Position numbers and translations under genes: made by a program. Shown piece after piece: positions 9,839 to 21,690 of a stretch of DNA of 64,000 bases (its first letter is position 1; each line of letters starts with the position of its first letter). Below the pieces are notes generated by a model. The model had not been told where the DNA came from and did not search any database. It saw only the letters and a program-made list of their open reading frames with translations. This DNA comes from Hymenoscyphus infarciens (lineage: Eukaryota; Ascomycota; Leotiomycetes; Helotiales; Helotiaceae): the NCBI GenBank assembly GCA_001414345.1, contig LLCB01000145.1, forward strand, positions 62,001 through 126,000, in the 5' to 3' direction.

Positions 9839-12390
9839 TTTGGATTTCTCTTTTGGATTTTGGACTCTTATGACGGCGTTTTTTGAGTATCTTTTTGGGC
9901 GGCGGTAGTTGCCAGTCACCCCTTAGCTTTGGGACTCTTTTATTCGGAGATTACTTGTTTACGTGTTTGCATGATTGCTTAATAGGCATAGATGACACGA
10001 GTATTTCATTCAATCATCACTAATATTCTGAACTATGAAGGCAGTAAACAGTCCCCCGGGGGGTAGGGGGATTGAAAACCATTCGTGAGCGAGGTTTTGC
10101 TCATTTTACAACAACGATGTTCACTAGGTGGTATATCTAAAGGGTATACATCCATGTGATACAATTGTAGGATTGTTAATTTAGGATTGAGGCCGAAGAG
10201 GAATCAGTAATGTGGAAGTTTTGGGAAGTATTGGTAGCATGTTTGGAGTTGAATGCGATGGATTTATTGATACCATGAGAATCGTTGCCAGATTTCGAGG
10301 ACTTGGAGTTCTTATTGGCCATTGTGATAGACTTCCAGAGAACAGTATTCTGTTTAGTAAATTTTGTACGAGGACGAGGGCGGTTTGACCTGAAGCAGAC
10401 TTTAAATACCAACAATCATGGAGATTGTTCTTTGGAAACATAGTAATAATCATTCTCAAAAGACCATTTTCGATGGAAACCGAGGATAAAGGCATGCTCT
10501 TTCTTTGCGTTGAAGCCAGAATGAGCTGTGTAGCCTTATCAATAACGCGTAAGTACATGGCGAAATTTGGTTTCTTGTTCAAAAGATTTCCCAATAACAC
10601 AGAGCTTCACGCCTATTCCAGGACGTATCGAGGCACTCCGGTTCGTAAATATATTCGAGAAGAGGGAGGGAAAGGCGATTTCTTTCCTTTCTTTTTCTCC
10701 TAGCCACCTCCCCTCCTTCCCTCTGCAAACAACCGCCTTGAAAGCAAACCGTCGTTGACATTGTCAAGTCCCAAGAACTAAATCACCAATTCGATATTTC
10801 AGTCACACCCCTATACCCACATTCGCCCCCTAATTTAGCGAGATCCACATCTCTCCATCACCTCACATCTCACATCGGCCCTACTCTTATATCCACCAAA
10901 TCAACCACAACCAACCCTTCCAACGCCCCTTGCACAAGACGAAGAAATCAACCCAACCTCGCACTGCATACAATCCACACCTCCATCCCCGTATCTCCAG
11001 GTTTTCCCCCTTTAAGCTTTACGACGAACTGTTGTCTTGGCATCGGGAAGGCACCGTCATGCGCGCCATTGGGCTTAGGTACCTGATTCGGGTTTTCCCG
11101 CTTTCCAGGAAGGTTGTTGTATGCGTAGAGGGCTTGGTGAATGGTGGGGTAGTGGAGTGTTAGATTAGGGAATTTAGGTTCGGGCCTTCTCCCGAGAAGG
11201 AGGGGGAGTTGGCCTGTCGAGACTTGAATGGGGAGTGGTAATGAGAGGTCCTATTGCACTTTGTAAAGCTTACGTCATGTCACTTGAAGAAGTACTGGAT
11301 GATCGTGACTATAGCTAAAGAAGGTTGTGAAGAGATAAGCGATTCTTCGTAAATACATCTTTACAGTGAGCCGATGCATGGACCAACCACCAGAGAATTT
11401 ACTATAGACAGAGTTATTGTTTTTGAAATTCGTTGACTTGAGCTTGGAATCAAGTTACCTTCCTAGTAAAAAAAAAAGGACCCTGTATATTTCAAACAAG
11501 AATATCCCCTTCAATATAGGGTAGTTGAGATGTGACCATCACAACTACCCTCCAACATATATACAATACCGAGACGGGCGACTTTTGCCTTTTCCTTTGT
11601 TCGCTACTTGCAAGTAATCTCCGGCCCTCTAAAACAAAATTTCCCACCAAAAATTCAAACTCCCAAGAACCCCTCCATCACGCGACTCGCAGGTCCAAGA
11701 AATCCAGCCAAGATCATGGTAAAATGGTAGGTGGAAGAAAACCCCTCCAGTTCCTCCAACGCAACCATGCATGGGAGGCTTTAAAGCACTCTCCAGCAAC
11801 TCAACCTGAACACGTTCGAACCTGGTAGGGAAAAAAGCGAAGAAGAAGAAAAAAACCATTTAGTGTCCAATCAGGAGTTCTCGTCCACTCATTTATTGAA
11901 TCTTCAGATACATATTCTTGGTTTCCCAGATCCGGTATCTATGCGTCCAGTCGGATAAAAGCCATCACTCACTCCCCTTTACCATTTGGAGACGAGGAAA
12001 GGCGAGGAGAATAAATACCCTCGCCCTTCTCCCTACCTGGGCTAACCACTCCTTTCTCGTTTTTTCAACTACAAATTCTTGATTTTCAAAGACACGGTAC
12101 CCAATCCGAGCTTCTCAACCAGTCGGGCGGGTAAATCCCCTCCCTTCCATTCCCTCCCCTTCAATTTCCCACGTCTCCAAAAGAAACAAGACCTCGCACC
12201 AAGGAAAGCTGAAATTAAAGCGCCGCAGAAAAAGCAAGGGACCAGGGGATCTATCGCAGCGTTATATTATACCAGCAGCAACCCACCGGATGCACATCGT
12301 GTAACCGGGCACCGAGGGTATCCCTGACCTATATTCCATTCCCTCATATACCAGTTCGTGGACCCTACTTAATTCGTTTCCCCTTGTCAT
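9839..12390. other. Long intergenic stretch without a recognised gene
   Basis: Several short open frames occur on both strands (for example minus 10181-10600 and plus 11532-11828), but none shows a known motif, spliced continuity or plausible family content. Pyrimidine-rich runs near 10690-10990 and 12000-12200 resemble promoter or leader DNA. I see nothing else to support. Confidence 0.4.
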
Positions 12391-12392
12391 TA

Positions 12393-12600
12393 CTCTCCCC
12401 CCCCCTTAAGTATATGTAATCCCCACTTTGCGGGTCCTGTGTAATGTCAAAGCGCTGAGCCAATAAGCAGAGTCAAAGTCAAAAAATAGAATGGTAAAGA
12501 AGCTTCTATTGGCTAAACACCCTGACCTTACCAGGACTTTACACAGCCTCCCCCAGTCTCCACTCGACCCACTTTACAAATACTTAAGGGGGGGGGAGAG
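12393..12600. mobile_element. MITE 1: 208 bp, TA target site, poly-C/poly-G inverted ends
   Basis: The left end reads CTCT, nine C, then TTAAGTAT. The right end is its reverse complement: ATACTTAA, nine G, AGAG. TA dinucleotides flank both ends (12391-12392 and 12601-12602), the target duplication typical of Tc1/mariner-type elements. There is no coding capacity, so it is a non-autonomous miniature element. Confidence 0.85.
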
Positions 12601-12602
12601 TA

Positions 12603-12704
12603 CTATCCCCCCCCCTAATCGTCTGTCATGTACAAGGGTAGTTTGGCTGTGAAAATGTCTGTGCGTCTACAGATAGTTAAGGGAGCGGGGGGGGGAGGGG
12701 ATAG
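12603..12704. mobile_element. MITE 2: 102 bp, TA target site, abutting MITE 1
   Basis: The left end is CTATCCCCCCCCC and the right end GGGGGGAGGGGATAG, inverted with one mismatch, flanked by TA at 12601-12602 and 12705-12706. The left TA is the same dinucleotide that forms the right target duplication of MITE 1, so the two elements share one site. Its ends match those of MITE 3. Confidence 0.75.
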
Positions 12705-12733
12705 TAATAAAACTACCCTTGCACATGACAGAC
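12621..12733. repeat. 24-bp inverted repeat overlapping MITE 2
   Basis: Arms at 12621-12644 and 12710-12733 are reverse complements with one mismatch (core CTGTCATGTACAAGGGTAG). The left arm lies inside MITE 2 and the right arm just outside its apparent right end, so either the boundary assignment or the insertion history is more complex than a simple element. Confidence 0.8.
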
Positions 12734-13104
12734 ACTCTCCTCGCGTACGTACGAAACGTTCCGCCGATTTTAGTACAAGCGCGTGCCTACAACACTCTTA
12801 CTTTAATGAGTTTTAACAATGAGAACGAAAACTGTAAAAATAACAAGTAAATTTCACTTACTTCCGAAGAAGCGTGTTGGTTCTGAAGTCGATACTTGTA
12901 ACTTTTAGATTCGTGGTTGTGGTTTTATTGTGAGTGGTTATAAGAGTGTGGCAGGTACTAAGATCGGCGGATCAATTCGTACACGAGGAGACACTTAAAT
13001 GGGGTGGGGTTGGGGGGGGGGGAAGTACCTCTCATTTCTCAAACCACCTCTCCTATATATAAACCCTTATATAATCTAGGTAGTAAGTAACCCCTTTACT
13101 ACTA

Positions 13105-13194
13105 CTATCCCCCCCCCTAAATAAAATGTAAGCGCACGGCCGCTGTGCCATACTAAATGTCTGTGCACTCTACATTTTATTCAGGGGGGGATAG
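13105..13194. mobile_element. MITE 3: 90 bp, TA target site
   Basis: The left end is CTATC(8)TAAATAAAATGTA. The right end is its complement, TACATTTTATTCAGGGGGGGATAG, seen at 13171-13194. TA flanks both ends (13103-13104 and 13195-13196). The inverted ends span more than half the element, so it could fold into a long hairpin. It belongs to the same family as MITE 2. Confidence 0.85.
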
Positions 13195-13494
13195 TAACAA
13201 GCGAAACCGAATTACTTATTTCAAAGCAAGATCATATAATCCTATAATCATACTAGTATACCATAGATAAGAAATACGAAATACGAAAGACTTTTTTTTA
13301 AAAAAAAGGAAGTATCTAAGACCCTAGTAATAAATAATACAACCGGGAAGGAACAAAAAAGGTAAAGAGAGAGAGATGTATATAATTAATTCTTCCGTAC
13401 AACTAAACCAAAGAAGATGCCCTCGCAACCCATGACTTGACATAGCTCATCGTAACACCATCACCACCATCACAACCCCCCTAGTCACCCCCTC

Positions 13495-13652
13495 CAGTCA
13501 TCCCCAGTCATCCCCAGTCATCCCCTACACCACCCCTAGTCACAACCCCCTGTCGCATTTCCCTTCCCACCTCAAGCTCCCCGCGTCGTCCCCTCCACAC
13601 CCCCGTGCTCTCGGGATCCCGATCGAGATTCGAGATTCGAGATTCGAGATTC
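13495..13652. repeat. Short tandem repeats
   Basis: Three CAGTCATCCCC units lie at about 13495-13527 and four CGAGATT units at about 13624-13652. Both are noncoding and sit in a C-rich low-complexity stretch. Confidence 0.75.
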
Positions 13653-14949
13653 CAGATTCAAGAGAACACCACAGGCATGTTTAGGCATGTTGGGCAGGAG
13701 GAAAAAAATGGTGGCGCTGCGGGGTCCCCACAATCACTACACCACAATCACCACGCCACGCCACAGCACAGCACAGCACAGCACACCAACAAAATCCCTT
13801 TACCCCTACATGTGTACACACCAAGTACTCACTACTCAGTGGTCACCTCGTGCACATACATGTCGTAAGTACCACTGCACATCAGGAAACCCCCTGCTTT
13901 TCCCGTACGCACGGGGTACTGCGGACTGCAGGTGGTGTTTGTGTATACAGTGTCACGGTGTGTGTGTGTGGCTCTCCCCTTTTTACAAAGTGACATGTCA
14001 GTTGAGAAGGAAGAGAGAGAGATGTGCCTGTGTTCTCTCTCGTGTGCCAAATGTAGGAGGGGTTAAGTTTCGTTGTGCGCGTGGATGGCGAGTGTTGATT
14101 GTTGTTAGGTTGAAATGAAATGAAATGAAATGAAAGGAAAGGAAAGGAAATGAGATGAAAGGAGAATTGTTTCTTGAAGTCTGTCTGAGTCGAGGAATTT
14201 GGTTTTCCAAATTTTTGGCATCACCTTCTAAAACTCAGATGCTAACTTTTCCACGACGTTGGGAGGCAAGAAGGAAACTCCCGGGTAGGACTTCAGAACC
14301 AGGAAGACCAAAACCCAAACATGTGCCGTGAGAAAGATGCCGTGTACCGTAACACTACAATATTTCCAGGGAAAAAGAATCTAAAAAAGACCGTTGACTG
14401 TGCGACCCCCGCCGTTTCATAGCAGTAGGTATATAGTATTCATAACAAGTTAATAATACAAAGGGTGACTTTCGGGTGTGAAACCAGTCCGCAGAAGAAG
14501 TAAATGAGATGTTAACGCCTTTCTTTCCCATGCTTCAAAATGCTAGGTATGATGGAGGCTCAGAGGCTTTACGCTGCGTTAAAGATGCTGTCGGGACAAG
14601 ATGCAAGATGCTGCAAACAAAATTAAACAATATAAACAAAAAGGCCTCTCTATGATTGTCATCATACATATTCATAAACTCGTTTCGTAATTCTCATTCG
14701 TTGGATGGTTGTAGATTTTCCCCCAAGTAAAGCTGTAAAGAGCTCGTGTTTTCTCTCGGCAAAAGCCCCCGTTGGACCGCAAATCGAGGGGGAAGGACTT
14801 GCCCAGTTGCTGCTGCCTAACACAGAAGCAATATAAACTGTGGCGTAAACCCTTTATATTTTCTGTGCTGCATGGCGACCACGTCATAGCTCGTCGCTTC
14901 AATATCGCTCGTCGGAGATCGGTTGATCCAAAAAGGGGAGGCGATTCAT
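13653..14949. other. Intergenic, low-complexity downstream of the regulator gene
   Basis: A TGAAA/GGAAA pentanucleotide microsatellite lies at 14111-14160 and GCACA repeats near 13760-13785. No gene is recognised. The open frames here are driven by simple repeats. Confidence 0.5.
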
Positions 14950-17130
14950 TCAACCCCCAAGATAAGTTCTCCTCCGCATCTCAGCTTCACGGATAATTTC
15001 AGCCGAGAGACTCAGACTCGGCGCTAGATGGACATATCTTTCTACTTCCGTGACAACATCGTTGATGATCGCATCCACCGCATCTAGATGTGGCACTAGA
15101 GTCGAGAGGATCCCGGAAAGAGAGGGCGACATGGTAGCGCCCATGACAAGGAGCGTTTGCGAGACGATGGAAAGTGCTCCTTGCCACAGATAAGGGATGT
15201 GGCCAGCGTGACTCCTGGTAGTCAGTTTACAAGCTATTGGATGGGAGAGTAGGGTACTTACTGTGCTGTGATATTTTCAAGTTGCCGGATTGAAGCTTCT
15301 AGGCATTTGCGACAGTTGTCGCGGACTACTGGGTCCATGGCTGCTTGCTCGTTGTCGAGAACTGCGAGGATATATGGTCTGTAAATGATTGTTCGACATG
15401 CGAAATAGCGTAATCGTAAGACGGTCTGTACAGGATCTTGTAGTAGTGATCGGTGGTATGGGAATTGAAGTGGTAGTGGCAGACTTTCGTACCATTGCGA
15501 TAGCTGGAAGTCTAGTTCTGCGACAACTGGCTCGAGACTTTGCGTTGATGCCATTGAATCCTTGGAGTAGATAAGCTGGCTGACGCGATTGAGAAGTCGT
15601 CGAAGAGCTATTTCGGCCAGAAAATACCACAACTCATCACGTCCGGCCCCTTCTTCTTCCCCTTGCGGGAAGCCACTGGGTAGTCCGACGTGTTCTTCGT
15701 AGTGTACAATTCCAGAATGTGGCAGATCCAATTCAGCGAGTAGATCGCTCTCGAATAGGAGCGCATTCCAGTAGACCCTCTCCATCAACTCTCTCTGATG
15801 TTCTGGTACCCGACCAGGAGCACTAAGAAGAAGTTGGAGTTTCGTACTCGCACTGTTCAGCAAAGTCCATGCTTCCAACGGTCGTACCAAATAGAACAGA
15901 TATGCTGCCGCAAGTACAGTACACTGAGCTGACTGCACTGTGTTTCTGGTCATCAGGCTCGGAAGAAGAGCCCAAGCTGTCGCAAAATAAGGTAATCCTG
16001 GCGCATCCTGAGGGTTGGGTATTCTAGAGATGCTTCCACTGCAGCTCGCTTGGCCTAGAGCGAGGACGAGGAGTACTATGCAACTTTCTGGTCCCTCGCG
16101 GAATCCGTTTGAGAGTGCGACTCGATAGTAACTCGTCCAGTTGAAGGGGTTGACACAAGCATACCAGACATTGACCTTGGAAAAGAAGGCCTCGATATAG
16201 GCGGATGTGTTGGAGAGGTCAAGACAAGGCGTCTTGGACAGTACTAATGGATCTCGAGACATTTCCAATTGAAGCAAGGCTTGTGGGTCGTAAGGCCTTA
16301 TGAGGAGATCGCGAATCAAGGGCCATTGAAGCAAGTGCAATGCCGCGTTTGTGTGTATTTTGGGCATGGTTGAGATGTTTGTAGGCGCGGTCCAAGTACC
16401 TAGTCCAGTTGCCGGAAGCAAGGAGATGAAGGTGCTGCCATTTTGCAACATGTCATCGTTACTGATAGTAGTGTTGCCATTGATGGACGGAGAACCAGTC
16501 GATAATGCTAGATTCGAGGTCTGCCCAACAAGGCTAGACTGGAGCATGCCCTCAATTCGAGCAAGGTGCTCCAAAATGAGCTTGTCACCAGCGTCAAGTT
16601 TGATGCCTGGCTCTCGATAGATGCACTCCGCTCCCAACTCGGTGCAAAGTTTGCATTTTGGTTTCGTCCCATCACATCGGGATTTCCTTGAACGACAAAT
16701 CTCACACTGAATGTCTTGTCAACGACCGACGAATGGATCTAGAGGTAGATCTGCTTACGGCTATTGTGGCTCTCCTTCTTGGATAGTCAATGCCAGCGTC
16801 GGTGCTCCTTCTTTTCAGTGGGTTAATGCCATCATCACTCAACTGTCGGTTTCCGTTGCCATTGGTCATGGATTCGCGATCCCCTGATGATTGTGAAAGG
16901 TTTCTTGCTTTTTGGGCTGAACCGATGATCCCCTCACGTGAAAACCCTGTCATTCGACGAGCGGTTGGCGATTTGACGGGATTGAGACTTGGAGATGCTA
17001 GGCCGCCGTTGGTATTGACTTGAAGTCGTGGTGAAGGAACATCCATGGTAAATTTTCCGTCTGTTGAAATGGAGAAATGCCTCCCACCAGAGGCAGAGGT
17101 TGGCGAGTTCTCGGCCGAGGAATTGGACAT
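14950..17130 (-). CDS. Zn2Cys6 fungal transcription factor
   Basis: Model: complement(14950..15214, 15262..16706, 16759..17130), giving 693 residues; both introns (47 and 52 bp) have GT-AG ends and phase is preserved. The short first intron splits the run RRRATIA/CEICRSRKSRC, so splicing restores the classic binuclear zinc cluster CEIC-RSRKSR-C-DGTKPK-C-KL-C-TELGAE-C, at about residues 125-153. A serine- and asparagine-rich N-terminal tail precedes it. Downstream, about residues 250-600 resemble the fungal-specific regulatory domain. The last exon adds HIPYLWQGALSIVSQTLLVMG and a basic C-terminus. Such proteins bind DNA as dimers in the nucleus; the target pathway cannot be told. The start at 17130 (MSNSSAENS) is preferred; an in-frame ATG at 17220 would add 30 residues. 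Confidence 0.9.
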
Positions 17131-17469
17131 GATACTTGGTTGAATCTCAAATGGAAGCACCAGAGCTCTTTGAATTTGGTTCATCGAAACCCAGACGGGA
17201 GTAAAGTGGATAGGACGCAAGTCATTCAGTCAAACGTTCATGCGGGTATGTACAGAAAATATGCAGCAGATTTTGACTCAAGATGAAAGCCGATGAAGGT
17301 GCTTTTGCGTGTGAGATAAGGGATCTGATGGGACGTCTATTTTAACAAAAAGATGGAGGGATTGCCGGGGTTGCTTACTAGGTTAGCACGCACGTAAAAT
17401 ATGCGCCAGCATCCGCCCGCCAAGGGTGACACCCTAGTTGTTAAATCCCGCTTACATGGGGGGGTATCG
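17131..17469. other. 5' flank of the Zn2Cys6 gene, ending at the poly-G tract
   Basis: This is the presumed promoter side of the regulator gene. No gene or clear motif is seen. Its left part (to about 17400) is of normal composition, and sequence quality becomes doubtful beyond 17460. Confidence 0.4.
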
Positions 17470-17705
17470 AGGGGATCGAAGGGGGGGGGGGGGGGGGTGG
17501 TTTTTCCAGAACCCCTTCCCCCTTCCCACCCCAAGAGGAAGGGGCGCGGGGGGTGGGCATATAAAGCGGAGGGCTTTTGGGGGGGGGTTGAAAGGGAAGG
17601 GGCGGCCGGGGGGGGGAAGGGGCCAAGGCCAAGAAAGGGGGGATCCCCAGGGAGGTTGGTGGGGGGAAAATGGGGGGGGGGGGGGGGGGGGGCGGGGGGG
17701 AGGGG

Positions 17706-17741
<36 letters not shown>

Positions 17742-17742
17742 A
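17470..17742. other. Poly-G tract, probable assembly or sequencing artefact
   Basis: About 270 bases are dominated by G homopolymers, including an almost pure run at 17709-17741, mixed with short GC-rich fragments. It forms an abrupt composition boundary between ordinary genic DNA and the AT-rich block. Both open frames across it encode only glycine- or proline-rich low complexity. A real G-rich satellite is possible, but a contig-end or base-calling artefact seems more likely. Confidence 0.6.
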
Positions 17743-18074
17743 AGATCAGATTCGGAAGCCTTCTGGATAACTTTAATAGTCGACTTATTCACCGAACCTG
17801 TGTATAGTAGTCCCTGTACAGAGAGGGTTATTAGAAGCCTTAGGGATACTTAGCATATCCCGCTTCCTTAACGTGCAACATACGATTTTTACTAGCTGTC
17901 TATATAGACACTAAACCCTGGTGTCACTAGCTGTCTAGGTAGTCTCCGATTACCCGGCTATTTAAGGATGTCGTTGTTTAGGTCCGATTCTAGCCTGAAA
18001 AAGAAATAAAAGAAGCGACGACAAGCTCGAAAGAGATATTATAAAGGCCGTTACCGGCGAAGTCGAGTTTTTCC

Positions 18075-18345
18075 TTTTTATATAACGGCACGAAATACAC
18101 ACTACTATAAAAGAGGCATATAGGAGTGCGTTCGGCAGAATAACATACGTAGATACTAGGCACTAATATAGAAGAAAAGGAAAAACTATCCCTCTTCTAC
18201 TCTAGGAGTAGGCTGCTATATATAAGAGATTCGAACAGTATAAAAGGGTCCGAAACCGACCAACGTCATACGTCGCCTACGTAACCTTCCTAAAACAGAC
18301 AATATAAGATAATAACTGCTGAAACCTTATATATAGCAGGTACTC
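18075..18345 (-). repeat. Dispersed repeat family, copy B (inverted)
   Basis: The reverse complement of 6240-6560, recognisable from CGGCACGAAATACACAC, GTGCGTTCGGCAGAATAAC and GTAGGCTGCTATATA in matching order. It lacks part of the middle of copy A (the CGTACGTC-rich stretch). Confidence 0.65.
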
Positions 18346-19429
18346 CTAGCTATCCAGGATAGTATGCTATCACATAAACTAAGATAACTATTTAAAGTTA
18401 GAATAGGTTTAGAATATATTTAGAATTAAACTTATTAGAATATATATAGTATTCTACTCTATATAGTACTTATACTTCTTTAACTTAGCCTTTTTAAAGG
18501 TATATTTATAATCTCTATTTTAAGATTTTATCTAAAGATACTAAACGTAGTAGACTTAGTAAATAACTAGAAGTATACTAGTTAGAAATAGAAGTGGCAT
18601 TTTACTATATTAGATTAGCTTTAAATTAGGTCTAATTAAGAGAAGAAAGACGTACTTTTATATATATATATCTTCTAAGAATATATCTAATTAGAAGGTA
18701 TTATTACTATTTATATTATTTAGATAAAAAGAAAAGAAGAAAAGAAAGTAGAATTAGAGAGAAGTTATTTATTAATATACTACTTATAATAATAGCTATT
18801 ACTTTATAATTATTATTTATTACTTAATAATTACTATTATAATATATAATAGTAGTAAGAATATAATAACTTGAAAGTAATATACCGCTTTCTATCTAAT
18901 AGCTAATAATTAGCCTCTCTTTTAATTATATATATTATTATATAATATATAATACTAAATAAAGAGCTCTTATCTACTAAATAATAATACTACTAGCTAT
19001 TAACCTTATCTTAACTACTAAGTATTATAATAATAAATAATAGGAGATAAGTTATATTTCTTATAATAAATAGATAAATAATACTCTAGATATCTTAATA
19101 CTAGGCTAACTACTAACTAAAGACTTAGAATAAGTCTTTTTAAAAAAGAGAGAATATAATAGTATACTATTCTAAATTACTAGTATTTATAAAACTACTA
19201 ATACCTCTATACTTAGATTATAAATAACTAATACTTATATAACTAAAGATATTAAAAGTATTAATATCTAATATTTATATATAAAAGAGATTAAGGTTTA
19301 GATATTATATATTTAGCTTTTTAGCTCTTATTATTTAATATTAGCTATATTAGATAAGACTCGGTTATTATTAATATTAAACCTTAGTAGTTTTTAACCT
19401 TCTATATATAAATACTTATATTTAGTATA

Positions 19430-19620
19430 GAAGAGAGATAGTTTTTCCTTTTCTTCTATACTAGAGCCTAGTATTTATATATATTATTCTGTCTTAAACG
19501 TACTCTTAAATACCTCTTTAGTAGTAGTATATAATTCGTACTATTATATATTCTTACTATTATTAATTCTTACTATTATTATTTACTACTAATATTCCTT
19601 CTAATAGGTTCTCTTCTAGA
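19430..19620 (+). repeat. Dispersed repeat family, copy C (heavily mutated)
   Basis: This segment matches copy A in direct orientation from the TTTTCCTTTTCTTC and GAGCCTAGTATTTATA landmarks onward, with most C/G positions converted to T/A. It shows the RIP gradient between copies. Confidence 0.5.
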
Positions 19621-20589
19621 TTAATCTCTTTGCTTATCGATAGTACTTCTTAATAAGAGAAAAGATTAGCTTATTAAGTATTTTTAATATATACTATCTC
19701 TTCTAGTTTATTAAATTATTAGCTTTACTTATCTACTTCTTAATTATTAGTCTTACTTATCTACTTCTTAATTAGTAACTACTAGTATACTTATAATATT
19801 ACCTTAGTTACTCTAGCTAAGCCTTAGAACTCTTACTAAGTTACTCTAAGTAGTAGTACTAAAATTATAGAGGTATTCTATACTAAAATTAGTCTATAGA
19901 TAGCTCTAAAACCTCTAGAGGCTTTAAAAGTTAGAGTATTCTATACTAAAGTTACTCTAACCGAAGTTACTCTAGAAGAAGCTTTATAAGTATTCCTAAG
20001 AATATCTTAGAAGAAAACTCTAAGAGTATTCTCTCTTAAATTATCTCTTTATATAAACTTAGTATCTACTATTATATCTCTCTATATATCTATTAACTTA
20101 GAGGTATAGTTGCTTTAAAAGAGAAGAGAGCCGTTTAGAGGTCTATTATTAATTAGCTTATTTACTTAGATAGGATCTTAGAGAGAGGCTTTATTAATTT
20201 TATTATCGTTGTTATTATTATTATCACCTTTATTTTATAAGTAGAAGTCTATCTTATTATTATCTTAAGCTTAACTCTAGTCCTACTATACTTATAACTA
20301 TCTTCTTTAATAGAGTAGATAGTAAGCGACGCTACTAGAGAATATAGGAATTCGTAACTAGCCGGATTTTAGCTATAATACTTAAACGTTTAACCTTTGA
20401 AATATAAATAACAACTTTACCTATATTATAAAGCCTCTATATATATGCTCTAAAGGCTCTACGACGCCTACTTTACCTAGAAGGTATAGCGATTATAATA
20501 TACTAGTAAAAAACTAATTTTATAATACTTTTTAAGACTACTAGAGTTATAAATCTAAGACCTAGATTATATACGAATATATACTCTTT

Positions 20590-21690
20590 AAAGTAACTAG
20601 CTTATACTAAGTCTACGAGTATAAAGCTATAGGTTCTCCTACTATATATAAGCTTTATAGACGATTAGAGAAGCTTAGAAAAAGAACTATAGTATTAGAC
20701 GATATATATAAGATACTAGTCTTACTTTTATATAACCCGGTTTAAGATTAACTTTATAAGGCTTAGATAGAATACTACTAAATTCTAATTAAGAAGCGCT
20801 AACTTTAAACCTAACTTTAGTAAGTAATAAAGAGAGGTAGAAGATATAAGTAAGTGTTTATTAAGAAGATAATTTTAAATAAGAACCTAGGAGAGCGGTA
20901 AGAGTAAAGAGTAGCGAACCGCGGTTAAATAATAGATAATTTCTTCTAGTTTAGCTTCTTTACTAACAAGGTATATATTAATCCTTCTTTATAGATATAA
21001 GAGTATATTCTTAGAGAAGAAGGAATACGAACTAACCTAGAAAACATATAAGAAAGAGGCGAAAAGACTAAGTCTTATATATACGTTATAGAGTACTATA
21101 ACTAGTAGTATAAGTATAAAACGCTAGAGTTCTATAATATTATATAATCTAAGCGCTCTCTAAAGCCTAGGAAACGTAAAGCCGAATTAGAGAAGGAGTT
21201 TAGTATACGTATAAAGAAGTAGAAAGCGCTACTCTCTTATAAGTATAACGTTAAGCTTAAGAGTAATATAATAACCTAGAAATACTATACTAAACGTCTC
21301 TTACTTATCTATATCGAAGCTATTAAGAAGGCGTATAAAAAGTAGTCTTATCTACTTAGAGAGTTCTCTTTATAAGAAGATAGAGACCTAAGTTATAGTT
21401 TAAAGAAAAAGGGGCTTATATAAGTACTTTAAGATAAGTATAATATAAGAACTCTTATCTACTCTCTATAATCCTCTAATCTTAATCTTATAGAAGCTTA
21501 TTAGAATATTCTAAAGTAATAAGTACGTTATAGAATATAGAGAACGATATAAGAGTTTAGAGAGGTTATTTAAGATAAATAGAGTAAGATTATACTAAAG
21601 GAGATATATAAAAGAATCCTAGAGATACCTAACTAGATAGAGACTTTATATAATAATAGAAGGAAAGTAATTAAGAGTAATTTATAGTAG
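20590..21690 (+). pseudogene. Fossil Tc1/mariner-type DDE transposase
   Basis: One plus-strand frame can be followed for about 1.1 kb through roughly twenty stop codons, almost all TAG. It retains signatures of fungal Tc1/mariner transposases: a KYYTKRLLLIYIEAIKKA segment at about 21275; EDRDLSYS at 21376, corresponding to the EDNDPSHG catalytic Asp motif; and SSNLNLIEA at about 21467, corresponding to SPDLNPIEA with the second catalytic Asp changed to Asn. The spacing of about 28 residues between these two is right for the family. A following stretch resembles the usual C-terminal helix region. The element ends were not identified. Confidence 0.75.

Noticed and set aside
10176..10600. Minus-strand 139-codon frame as a gene
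   Set aside because: Polar low-information sequence without a motif; overlapping alternative frames are equally open.
17337..17853. Long open frames on both strands encoding glycine- or proline-rich proteins
   Set aside because: They exist only because poly-G has no stop codons; no start context, motif or splicing supports a gene.
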